Source: Competibacteraceae bacterium UBA3908
Lineage (GTDB): Bacteria; Pseudomonadota; Gammaproteobacteria; Competibacterales; Competibacteraceae
Direction of reading: 5' to 3'
DNA: 14,249 bases
Assembly: GCA_002391525.1 (NCBI GenBank)
Contig: DGFE01000250.1
Span: forward strand, 1 to 14,249
Below, in pieces: positions 1-6,589 of the stretch. A program made the position numbers and the translations under genes. The notes under the pieces are model-generated. The model worked only from the letters and a program-made list of their open reading frames with translations. It did no database searches and was not told the origin of the DNA. Each line of letters opens with the position of its first letter. The first letter of the stretch is position 1.

Positions 1-47
1 CCTAGGCGCCAAGGCTTTCAGAGAGAGGGGAAAGAGGCGATGGACGG

Positions 48-701
48 TTACACGTCCTGCAACCAGCCTTGTTGCACCGCGTAGCGCACGATGTCGGTGC
101 GGCTATGAAGAGACAGTTTTTCCATCGCGCGGGATTTGTGATATTCGACGGTTTTGACGCTGATGCCGAGATGAGCCGCGATCTCTTTGTTGCTGCGGCC
201 CCAGGCGATGAGGCGGATGACCTCGACCTCGCGTTCACTGAGCTCGGCCTGCTGGGACACCTCCTTGGACGGTTGCCGGCCGAGGTAACCGTTCATCACG
301 CGGCTGGCCAGTTCCGGGTCGAGATACGTACCGCCCGCCGCGATGGTGCGGATGGCGCCGACCAGGGCATCGGCGGCGGCCTGCTTCAGCACATAACCCG
401 AAGCGCCCGCCTGCATGACCTGACGCAGATAGCCGAGATCCCGATGACGGGTGAGGGCGAGGATGCGTACGCCTGGGTAAAGCCGCTTGATTCCCTCCGT
501 CACCTGGACCCCGTTCAACACCGGCAGCGAGATGTCCATCACCACCACCTCGGGCCGGGATTCCGGCACTCGCTGCAAAGCCGTCCGGCCGTCGCCCGCC
601 TGGCCGATCACCTCCATATCGGGCTGCGCGTTGATCAACAGCTTCAAGCCCTCGCGCATGGCGGCATGGTCATCGACGAGGAAAACGCGGAGCTTATTCA
701 T
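48..701 (-). CDS. NarL/FixJ-family response regulator (REC + LuxR-type HTH)
   Basis: This 217-residue cytoplasmic protein is a DNA-binding response regulator, the output partner of the sensor kinase encoded just upstream. Residues 1-120 form a receiver domain: acidic pair D10/D11, phospho-acceptor D56 in VVVMDISLP, switch residue T84 in LALT, and conserved K106 in SGYVLK. Residues 152-212 form a LuxR/GerE helix-turn-helix (LSEREVEVIRLIAWGRSNKEI, then GISVKTVEYHKSRAMEKL). The length is normal for the family. The reading frame is open further upstream to a Met at 785, but the start at 701 is preferred because the canonical MNKLRVFLVDDH begins there and a GAGG lies 9 bases before it. The start overlaps the kinase stop (ATGAATAA), so translation is probably coupled. 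Expected action: phosphorylation by the kinase, dimerisation, promoter binding. Target genes cannot be read from the window. Family assignment is very secure; the regulon is unknown. Confidence 0.96.
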   Translation of the reverse strand: MNKLRVFLVDDHAAMREGLKLLINAQPDMEVIGQAGDGRTALQRVPESRPEVVVMDISLPVLNGVQVTEGIKRLYPGVRILALTRHRDLGYLRQVMQAGASGYVLKQAAADALVGAIRTIAAGGTYLDPELASRVMNGYLGRQPSKEVSQQAELSEREVEVIRLIAWGRSNKEIAAHLGISVKTVEYHKSRAMEKLSLHSRTDIVRYAVQQGWLQDV

Positions 702-3700
702 GCGCACCGGCCTCGACGGCTGCCTCGACCAGTGGCACGCGGAGAAAGATCGTGGTTCCGGTCCCCGCCGTGGATTCGATCTCATACGCGCCGCCGATCA
801 ATTCGATACGCTCCTGCATACCCAACAGACCCAGTCGGCGCTTGTTCGCCCCCGTGCGCTCCAGGGCCTGCGGATCGAATCCGCTGCCATCGTCTTCGAT
901 AATCATATGGACACTGTCACCTCTATGTTCCAGAATGAGGCTGACCTGTGTCGCCCCCGCATGTTTGAGCACGTTGGTCAACGCCTCCTGGACGACGCGG
1001 TACAGCACGATTTCGATGTCGGCCGGCAAGCGCCTGTGTCTAAAACCGTGGCAATGAAAATCGACCGGCACACCGCTGCGCTCCGACCACTCGGAGACGT
1101 GCTGGAGCACCACCGCCTCCAGGCCCAGGTCGTCCAGCGCGGCGGGGCGCAGTTCCAGGGCGAGCCGGTCCACTTCGGTGTCGATCTCTTCCGCGATTGC
1201 CCGCATCCGGGTCAGACGGGGGCTGGCGGCCGGGTCATCCGCATACTTATCCTCCAACGACTTGAGCACCAATTGGAGGGCCGCAAGATGTTGTCCCATC
1301 TGATCGTGCAGCTCACGCGCGACGCGGCGACGCTCTTCCTCCTGGGCGGTGACGACCCGGCGCAACAGGTCGGTCCGTTCCGCTATGCGGAGCTCCAACT
1401 GTTCACGAGCCAGGCGCAAGTCCTGCTCCGTCTGCTTGAGCTTGTTGATATCGGTGGTCGTGCCCACGTAGCCGACGATCTCCCCGTGCGCGTCCCGCTC
1501 CGCGGCCACTTGGCCGATGACCCAGATGATGGCGCCGTCGGCGCGCCGAATGCGGTATTCCGCCTGAAAAGGTTTCTGTTCCTCCGCCGCCTGATACCAA
1601 ACGTCGAACAGGCGCTCGCGATCCGCGGGATCAATCGCGCGGACCCAGCCCTGGCCAAAGGCTTGGTTGGCGGTCAGGCCGGTAATCTCACACCATCGCT
1701 CGTTGACGTATACATAGTCGCCATGCGCATCGGTCTTGAACATCCCGACCGGCGAGCCATGGGCAAGCGCCTGGTAGCGCCGTTCGCTCTCCTGTAGCGA
1801 TGCCTCGGCCTGTTTGCGCGCGGTGATGTCCTGCACGGTCGCCACGAAGTAATCCACCGCGCCATCCGGCCTGTGGATACACTTGACATCAATCGTCGCG
1901 TAGATCACCTGGCCGTCGCTGCGGATGAACCGCTTGTCCATCTCATAGCCTTCGCTGTCCCCGCGCAGAACCCGTTCAAACTCCGCCACATCCTTGGCCA
2001 GATCGTCGGGATGGGTGATCTCGGCCCAGGTCAACCGGAGCAGTTCCTCCCGCGCATAACCGAAGATTTCGCACAGCCGGTCGTTGACGCGGACCCAGCG
2101 TTTGGTCGTGGCCGAGGTGATCGCCATGCCGATGAACGGAAGGTCGAAAAACAGCGTCAGCCACCGCTCGCTTTGCCGCCGTTCTTCCTCCACCTGCTTG
2201 CGTTCGGAGATGTCGCGGATGATGCTTTGCCAATACCGCTTGCCCTCAAGGTCGATGAGCCGGCAACTGGCCTCGACCGGGAACCGGCTGCCGTCCTTGC
2301 GCCGCTGCACCGTTTCAAATAGGAAACCATCCGCCTGACCTTGCCGTTGCATCTGTTCGGTAAAGCGGCCCTGGGTTTCAGGCATCCATAGATCCTGGAT
2401 GTTCAGCCGCAGCAACTCCTCTCGGCTATGACCGTAGGTGGCAACGGCCCGGTCGTTGGCTTCCACCAACCGGCCCTGGTCGTCCGTGAGCAGCACGATA
2501 TCATTGGCGTAACGGGTGAGATAATCGAATCGGCGCGCGAGAGCCTGTCGTTCCAACTCGGCCCGGTAGTAATCAGCCACCCAACCGGCGCGCTGCTGTC
2601 GCCACCAGAGACCGACACCCGCGCCCGCCGCCATGATCAACAGACTGACCAGAGCCACCGCCAGCAGGGCGATGGCGCGGAGGGGAGCATACGCCTCGTC
2701 GCGGTCGATCTTGGCTATCATGAACCAGGGCGTGGCTGGGACCGCCCGGATAGCCGCCAGCACCGGGATTTGGCGGTAATCGAGGCCCTCCAGCACCCCC
2801 TCCTGCTTGCGCGCCGCCATCGCCGCCGGCAGGCGTTCCTCGCTCACGGGCAGGCGCAACCGCAAGGCGGTCTCCTTACGGTGGCGGAGTTCATTCAGGT
2901 AAAGGATGTGATCGTCATCCCGACGCACGAGCAGGGTTTCGGCGCTGCGGCTCGGCGTCGGCCAGCCCTGGATCAGGGGAAACAGATAGCGGTAGGGATC
3001 AATGCGGAAATACACCGCGCCGATGACTGGGGGATTTCCCTTCCCGCCGCGGCCAAGCGGCGCCAGAATGTCCAACGCGATGTTCGGCTCCGGCCCGGCT
3101 TCCTGCCGATATAGATCGGAAACCTTGATTTCCCCGTTTTGCAATACCTGGCTTATTAAGCGTCGGTCGGGGGATTCTACCTGAAGACCGCCGACGCTCA
3201 ACCGGGATTGTCCCAAGGGGTCCAACAGCGCTACCGCGGCATAATCGTAATCTTGTTGGAGACTCATCAAACGCTGGCGAATCCGATCCGCGGTTTCGTT
3301 TGCCGGCATCCCGGCGGCGAACCAGCGTTCCACCTCCAAGGCAAAGAACGGGTCACAGGCGATGACCTCCGCGTTGTGGCGGCGCTCGTTCAACCAGTCG
3401 GCGACCTGTTTCACCTTGCTGTCGGCGATGACCGCCAAGTTGGCCTGTTCTTGCTGTCGCAAGATGAGGTTCTGATCGTGGTACGCCCAATAGCCTATAC
3501 CCACAATCGCCACGGCCAATAATCCAAAAATCAGCAGGGGGATACGCACTTCGTACCCGAGTGAGCGGACGCCATGGACCGGCGCCGGCGGGAATAAGCG
3601 TCCACCGGCGGATTCGAGTGGCCACTCCGCTGGCATTGGGCGCGGCGTTCTGCTGATGAGGTGGAGAACGCTAAGCCAGGCTGCCGTTGACCATCCCTTT

Positions 3701-3720
3701 AGAGGTGCGTTTAGCTTCAT
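694..3720 (-). CDS. Membrane sensor histidine kinase: double-Cache-like sensor, three PAS, HisKA_3, HATPase_c
   Basis: This 1008-residue inner-membrane kinase senses an unknown signal and phosphorylates the downstream regulator. Layout: cytoplasmic N-terminus; TM1 about 59-80 (IPLLIFGLLAVAIVGIGYWA); periplasmic part about 82-345, which I read as double-Cache from the K..QVADWLNERR..A helix and the PWFMIAKIDRDEAYAPLR exit; TM2 about 347-373; PAS1 about 395-507; PAS2 about 517-633; PAS3 about 645-759, each closing with a PAC-like stretch (IRDISERK, VQDITARK, TTDINKLK); short coiled coil 760-795; HisKA_3 dimerisation domain with H805 in RELHDQMGQH; HATPase with N916 in QEALTNVLKHA, DDGSGF at 943-948 and GLLGM at 964-968. 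This is the NarX/DegS-type core that pairs with NarL-type regulators. No Cys cluster of the NreB type is present. The N-terminal 50 residues before TM1 are unusual and the start is uncertain: GAGG abuts the ATG at 3720 with no spacer, and Met at 3636 is an alternative. Confidence 0.95.
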   Translation of the reverse strand: MKLNAPLKGWSTAAWLSVLHLISRTPRPMPAEWPLESAGGRLFPPAPVHGVRSLGYEVRIPLLIFGLLAVAIVGIGYWAYHDQNLILRQQEQANLAVIADSKVKQVADWLNERRHNAEVIACDPFFALEVERWFAAGMPANETADRIRQRLMSLQQDYDYAAVALLDPLGQSRLSVGGLQVESPDRRLISQVLQNGEIKVSDLYRQEAGPEPNIALDILAPLGRGGKGNPPVIGAVYFRIDPYRYLFPLIQGWPTPSRSAETLLVRRDDDHILYLNELRHRKETALRLRLPVSEERLPAAMAARKQEGVLEGLDYRQIPVLAAIRAVPATPWFMIAKIDRDEAYAPLRAIALLAVALVSLLIMAAGAGVGLWWRQQRAGWVADYYRAELERQALARRFDYLTRYANDIVLLTDDQGRLVEANDRAVATYGHSREELLRLNIQDLWMPETQGRFTEQMQRQGQADGFLFETVQRRKDGSRFPVEASCRLIDLEGKRYWQSIIRDISERKQVEEERRQSERWLTLFFDLPFIGMAITSATTKRWVRVNDRLCEIFGYAREELLRLTWAEITHPDDLAKDVAEFERVLRGDSEGYEMDKRFIRSDGQVIYATIDVKCIHRPDGAVDYFVATVQDITARKQAEASLQESERRYQALAHGSPVGMFKTDAHGDYVYVNERWCEITGLTANQAFGQGWVRAIDPADRERLFDVWYQAAEEQKPFQAEYRIRRADGAIIWVIGQVAAERDAHGEIVGYVGTTTDINKLKQTEQDLRLAREQLELRIAERTDLLRRVVTAQEEERRRVARELHDQMGQHLAALQLVLKSLEDKYADDPAASPRLTRMRAIAEEIDTEVDRLALELRPAALDDLGLEAVVLQHVSEWSERSGVPVDFHCHGFRHRRLPADIEIVLYRVVQEALTNVLKHAGATQVSLILEHRGDSVHMIIEDDGSGFDPQALERTGANKRRLGLLGMQERIELIGGAYEIESTAGTGTTIFLRVPLVEAAVEAGAHE
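711..714 (-). promoter_or_regulatory. Ribosome binding site of the response regulator, inside the kinase gene
   Basis: On the minus strand GAGG ends 9 bases before the ATG at 701. It lies within the last codons of the kinase gene. Together with the 8-base overlap of stop and start it decides the regulator start in favour of 701 over the upstream Met at 785. Confidence 0.6.
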
Positions 3721-3731
3721 CCTCGTTTCGA

Positions 3732-3746
3732 CAGGCCGTAAGCCTG
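3732..3746 (-). repeat. Small inverted repeat in the kinase leader
   Basis: CAGGC and GCCTG arms of 5 bases flank a 5-base loop. In the kinase mRNA it would form a short hairpin about 12 bases before the start codon, between the predicted transcription start and the GAGG. It is weak and may be chance, but it is well placed to influence translation. Confidence 0.3.
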
Positions 3747-3751
3747 CTTTA

Positions 3752-3757
3752 ATTGTA
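3752..3757 (-). promoter_or_regulatory. Candidate -10 box of the kinase-regulator operon
   Basis: On the minus strand the hexamer TACAAT matches the sigma-70 -10 consensus at 5 of 6 bases and lies 31 bases upstream of the kinase start. No recognisable -35 hexamer stands 16-18 bases further upstream, where the sequence is TCCCGG. That is what one expects of an activator-dependent promoter. The neighbouring inverted repeat occupies the spacer. Confidence 0.4.
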
Positions 3758-3758
3758 G

Positions 3759-3777
3759 CGGTCCAAACACTGGACCG
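3759..3777. promoter_or_regulatory. Perfect 7-bp-arm inverted repeat, candidate operator
   Basis: CGGTCCA-AACAC-TGGACCG is a perfect dyad with a 5-base centre. It sits 1 base upstream of the candidate -10 box, filling the -10/-35 spacer. It lies in the divergent region between the kinase operon and hisG. A dimeric regulator, possibly the NarL-type regulator encoded here, could bind it. It does not match the E. coli NarL heptamer, so the binder is unknown. Confidence 0.4.
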
Positions 3778-3954
3778 GGACCCGCCACCGGTCGGTTTCC
3801 ATCAACAAGGGTTACTTTTCGGAGAGTGCTCACAATTTCCTACCAAGTTACCACCAGATTCGGGTGTTGCGTGTTCTTGCACGGGACATCCCCACGCTCT
3901 TCGATATAGACTAGCGCCCCTGTTCGGCAACCCCGATCTCGACAGGTCACCCCC

Positions 3955-4827
3955 ATGCGGCAACTCAAACTCGGCATTCCCAAGGGCAGTCTGGAAGCCT
4001 CCACCATCGCGCTGTTCGGGCAGGCCGGCTGGACCATCAGCGCCCACAGTCGCAACTATTTTCCCACCATCGACGACCCCGAAATCGGTTGCGCATTGGT
4101 GCGCTCGCAGGAAATGGCGCCCTACGTCGCCAACGGCACGCTCGACGCTGGCCTGACCGGCCTGGACTGGATTCTGGAAACCGAAGCCGACGTGGTGGAA
4201 ATCGCCGAATTGAGCTACTCGAAAAGCTCCGATCAGCCGGCCCGCTGGGTGCTGATCGTGCGCGGCGACTCGCCGATCCGTTCGCTGGAGGAGCTGGCCG
4301 GCAAGCGCATCGCCACCGAACTGGTCGGCTTCACCAAACGCTATCTGGCCGAACGCGGCATCGCCGCCGGCGTGGAATTCTCCTGGGGCGCGACCGAGGC
4401 CAAGGTGGTCGAGGGGCTGGTGGACGCGGCGGTGGAAATCACCGAAACCGGCAGCACCATCCGCGCTCACGGCCTGCGCATCGTCTGCGACCTGCTGCAC
4501 ACCACCACCCGTCTGATCGCCAACCGCGCCGCGCTGGCCGATCCGTGGAAAAAAGCCAAGCTGGAGCAGATCGCCCTGCTCACCCGCGCCGCGCTGGCCG
4601 CCCGCCACAAGGTGGCGCTGAAGATGAACGTCCCGGCGGCGCGACTGGATCAGGTGGTTCGGCTGCTGCCCAGCCTGCACGCCCCCACCGTCAGCCACCT
4701 GTACGACCACGACTGGCTGGCGCTGGAAACGGTGGTGGACAGCGACCGGGTCCGCGACCTGATTCCCCAACTGTCCGCGGCTGGAGCCCAGGGTATTCTC
4801 GAATACGAGTTGAAGAAAATAGTCTAA
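3955..4827 (+). CDS. hisG: ATP phosphoribosyltransferase, long form
   Basis: HisG catalyses the first step of histidine synthesis, joining ATP and PRPP to give phosphoribosyl-ATP, in the cytoplasm. The 290-residue length and the C-terminal region from about 215 (LKMNVPAARLDQVVRLLPS, then GAQGILEYELKKIV) mark the long form with an ACT-like regulatory domain, which binds histidine and needs no HisZ. The PRPP/phosphate loop is visible at 161-170 (EITETGSTIR), and the N-terminal KLGIPKGSLE matches the family. The start is supported by CAGG 8 bases upstream. The gene stands alone: no other his biosynthetic gene is next to it, and it is divergent from the kinase operon. From memory, its wording (IPKGSLE, SRNYFPTIDDPE, FSWGATEAKVVEGLVDAAVE) resembles HisG of Desulfobacterota and Planctomycetes more than the enterobacterial type, which suggests transfer or a different ancestral paralogue. 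Function is secure; origin is inference. Confidence 0.96.
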   Translation: MRQLKLGIPKGSLEASTIALFGQAGWTISAHSRNYFPTIDDPEIGCALVRSQEMAPYVANGTLDAGLTGLDWILETEADVVEIAELSYSKSSDQPARWVLIVRGDSPIRSLEELAGKRIATELVGFTKRYLAERGIAAGVEFSWGATEAKVVEGLVDAAVEITETGSTIRAHGLRIVCDLLHTTTRLIANRAALADPWKKAKLEQIALLTRAALAARHKVALKMNVPAARLDQVVRLLPSLHAPTVSHLYDHDWLALETVVDSDRVRDLIPQLSAAGAQGILEYELKKIV

Positions 4828-4891
4828 CTTCCCAGCTATCTTTTCCAATGTTAAAATTTTCTTGACTTTCAATGGCTTTTTCTTGAAACCC

Positions 4892-4926
4892 GGATACTGG
4901 AGGCAGGTGGCGCGTTGCCGGTATCC
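4892..4926. repeat. 9-bp dyad upstream of ndk, overlapping the candidate -35
   Basis: GGATACTGG and CCGGTATCC pair over 9 positions with one mismatch (a G-U pair in RNA), around a 17-base loop. No T run follows on either strand, so it does not look like an intrinsic terminator. Its right arm overlaps the candidate ndk -35 TTGCCG, which makes an operator possible. Confidence 0.4.
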
Positions 4927-4944
4927 CCAAAATATCGCTAAACT
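4915..4944 (+). promoter_or_regulatory. Candidate sigma-70 promoter for the ndk operon
   Basis: TTGCCG (4915-4920) and TAAACT (4939-4944) are separated by 18 bases; each matches consensus at 4 of 6. Transcription would start near 4951 and give a leader of about 69 bases that contains both repeat hairpins. The match is moderate, and hisG read-through could contribute since no terminator is evident. Confidence 0.35.
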
Positions 4945-4955
4945 TCCGAGCACCC

Positions 4956-5007
4956 ACCCGACATCGCCATTGTCGGGTTCGCGCTATCTCCAACCCGACT
5001 TCGCCAT
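4956..5007 (+). repeat. Direct and inverted repeat array in the ndk leader
   Basis: ACCCGACATCGCCAT (4956-4970) recurs as ACCCGACTTCGCCAT (4993-5007), 14 of 15 bases identical. Between them TGTCGGGT (4971-4978) is the inverse of the repeat start. The middle element can therefore pair with the first (ACCCGACA/TGTCGGGT, 8 bp, 7-base loop) or with the third (4972-4979 with 4992-4999, 8 bp, 12-base loop), but not both. Neither hairpin is followed by a T run and neither covers the GGAG at 5010-5013. Function is unknown: a leader switch, a transcription-factor site, or a local duplication are all possible. Confidence 0.6.
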
Positions 5008-5019
5008 ACGGAGCCCTAC

Positions 5020-5451
5020 ATGGCCGTGGAACGCACCCTATCCATCATCAAGCCTGGCGCCGTCGCCAGAAACCTGATCGGCAACATCATCGCCCGTTTC
5101 GAAGCCCAGGGCTTGAGCATCATCGCCGCCCGGATGATTCACCTGACCGAAGAGCAGGCCCAAGCTTTTTACGCCATCCATCGCGAGCGCCCGTTTTTTC
5201 CGGAGCTGGTCGCCTACATGACGGAAAGCCCCTTCATAGCCCTGGTGCTGGAGGGTGAGAATGCCATCGCCAAAAATCGTGAACTCATGGGTCCCACTGA
5301 CCCGACCAAGGCCGCACCGGGTACGATTCGGGGTGATTTTGGCAGAAGCATCACCCGCAATACCGTCCACGGCTCTGACTCTCCGGAGACCGCCGTTACT
5401 GAAATTACCTTCTTTTTCAGCCAGGTCGATTTGTTTCCACGCAGCCGCTGA
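5020..5451 (+). CDS. ndk: Nucleoside diphosphate kinase
   Basis: Ndk transfers the gamma phosphate of ATP to nucleoside diphosphates through a phosphohistidine, balancing NTP and dNTP pools in the cytoplasm. The 143-residue length is the usual one. Visible motifs: N-terminal ERTLSIIKPGAV, the substrate segment RELMGPTDPTKAAPGTIRGDFG, and the active-site NTVHGSDSPETA with the phosphorylated H117. GGAG at 5010-5013 lies 6 bases before the ATG. It is the first gene of the conserved block that continues with rlmN 24 bases later. Its base composition is visibly less G+C-rich than the following genes, and the end (FFFSQVDLFPRSR) is slightly atypical. The identification is very secure. Confidence 0.98.
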   Translation: MAVERTLSIIKPGAVARNLIGNIIARFEAQGLSIIAARMIHLTEEQAQAFYAIHRERPFFPELVAYMTESPFIALVLEGENAIAKNRELMGPTDPTKAAPGTIRGDFGRSITRNTVHGSDSPETAVTEITFFFSQVDLFPRSR

Positions 5452-5475
5452 GTGATTGCCAACCCAGTGCTCATC

Positions 5476-6576
5476 ATGACCGCCCCGCCTCCCGCCCGGA
5501 TCAACCTGCTCGATCTGGATCGCCGCGATCTGGAGGCGTTCTTCGTCTCGTTGGGCGAAAAACCCTTTCGCGCCACGCAGGTCATGAAGTGGATTTATCA
5601 CGAGCGCGTCATCGACTTCGCCGCCATGACCAACCTGAGCAAGGCGCTGCGGGAACGGCTGGCCGAGCGCGCCGAGATCCGTCCGCCCGCAGTGGCGCTC
5701 GATCAAGCCTCGCGGGATGGCTCCCACAAGTGGCTGATCCGGCTGGACAGCGGCAATTGCATCGAAACGGTGTTCATCCCCGAGCCGGATCGCGGCACGC
5801 TGTGCGTATCCTCGCAGATCGGCTGCCCGCTGGATTGCTCGTTTTGCGCCACCGCGCAACAGGGCTTCAACCGCAACCTGACGGTCGCCGAGATCATCGG
5901 CCAGGTGTGGCAGGCCAGCCGGTCGCTGGGCGACGCGCGCAACGGCAACCGCGTCATCACCAATATCGTGCTGATGGGCATGGGCGAACCGCTGCTGAAC
6001 TTCGCCAACGTCGTCAAGGCGACCGACCTGATGCAGGACGACCTCGGTTTCGGCATCTCCAAGCGCCGCGTCACTCTCAGCACCGCCGGCGTGGTCCCCG
6101 CCCTCTATCGGCTGCGGGACGTCTCCGAGATCAGCCTGGCGGTGTCCCTGCACGCGCCCAGCGACGAGCTGCGCAACGAGCTGGTGCCGCTCAACCGCAA
6201 ATACCCCCTCGCCGAACTGCTGGCGGCCTGCCGGCACTACATCGCCGACCGGCCACACCGTCGCGTCACCTGGGAATACGTGCTGCTGGAGGGCGTCAAC
6301 GACTCCGAAGCGCACGCCCGCGCCCTGGCGGCGCTGATCGAGGACATTCCATCCAAGGTCAACCTGATTCCGTTCAACCCGTTTCCGGGCACCCGCTACC
6401 GCCGCTCCGGGCCCGCCGCCATCGCCCGTTTCCAGGCGGTGTTGCTGGCCCACGGCCTGACCGCCGTGACCCGCAAGACCCGCGGCGACGACATCGCCGC
6501 CGCCTGTGGGCAACTGGCCGGACAGGTCCAGGCCCGTGGCCGGCGCCTGGAACGCGCGGCGCGCGCCGCCCGTTGA
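5476..6576 (+). CDS. rlmN: Dual-specificity rRNA/tRNA adenine-C2 methyltransferase (radical SAM)
   Basis: RlmN methylates C2 of A2503 in 23S rRNA and of A37 in some tRNAs by a radical-SAM mechanism using a methyl-cysteine intermediate. In the 366-residue product the 4Fe-4S-binding cysteines are C117, C121 and C124 in IGCPLDCSFCA. The two mechanistic cysteines are C110 (TLCVSS) and C344 (DDIAAACGQL). Other family marks are QQGFNRNL, the GMGEPLLN SAM segment, RRVTLSTAGVVP and SLHAPSDELR. The ATG at 5476 was chosen because MTAPPPARINLLDLDR aligns with family N-termini. An in-frame GTG at 5452, directly after the ndk stop, would add eight residues. Neither start has a clear Shine-Dalgarno. The Arg/Ala-rich C-terminus (RRLERAARAAR) is not conserved. 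It sits between ndk and pilW as in other gammaproteobacteria. Confidence 0.97.
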   Translation: MTAPPPARINLLDLDRRDLEAFFVSLGEKPFRATQVMKWIYHERVIDFAAMTNLSKALRERLAERAEIRPPAVALDQASRDGSHKWLIRLDSGNCIETVFIPEPDRGTLCVSSQIGCPLDCSFCATAQQGFNRNLTVAEIIGQVWQASRSLGDARNGNRVITNIVLMGMGEPLLNFANVVKATDLMQDDLGFGISKRRVTLSTAGVVPALYRLRDVSEISLAVSLHAPSDELRNELVPLNRKYPLAELLAACRHYIADRPHRRVTWEYVLLEGVNDSEAHARALAALIEDIPSKVNLIPFNPFPGTRYRRSGPAAIARFQAVLLAHGLTAVTRKTRGDDIAAACGQLAGQVQARGRRLERAARAAR

Positions 6577-6589
6577 GGGGAGACCCGCC

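Larger units (their letters stand above)
3721..3954. other. Divergent intergenic region between kinase operon and hisG
   Basis: This 234-base stretch has no gene I can support. The kinase side holds the -10 box and dyad described separately. The hisG side has a ribosome binding site (CAGG, 8 bases before the ATG at 3955) and an AT-rich GATATAGA at 3903-3910 that could serve as a -10, with TTGCAC at 3877-3882 too far away for a standard -35. There is no run of His codons and no attenuator-type leader peptide. Confidence 0.6.
4828..5019. other. hisG-ndk intergenic region and ndk leader
   Basis: This 192-base gap holds no gene. The first 60 bases are AT-rich compared with the surroundings, with several T runs but no clear intrinsic terminator; only a bulged weak dyad (GAAAATAG at the hisG end against CTATCTTTTC) was seen. 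The rest carries a long dyad, a possible promoter and a repeat/hairpin array, listed separately. The ndk ribosome binding site GGAG is at 5010-5013. Confidence 0.6.

Noticed and set aside
69..1797. Plus-strand frames opposite the two-component genes
   Set aside because: The minus-strand frames encode complete receiver, HTH, PAS and kinase motifs; the plus-strand products show none.
3044..3066. Possible metal site in the kinase (HCHGFRH near residues 889-895), placed here only by motif search
   Set aside because: The motif lies at the start of the HATPase domain (about 1030-1060), not in this stretch or in the sensor. The segment is variable in NarX-type kinases and the spacing fits no known metal-binding motif.
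3840..3954. Histidine attenuator leader peptide ahead of hisG
   Set aside because: There is no short open frame with a run of His codons, and no terminator/antiterminator pair.
3802..4953. Minus-strand open frame opposite hisG
   Set aside because: The sense frame is clearly HisG. The antisense product is rich in Gly, Gln, Val and Arg and resembles no family.
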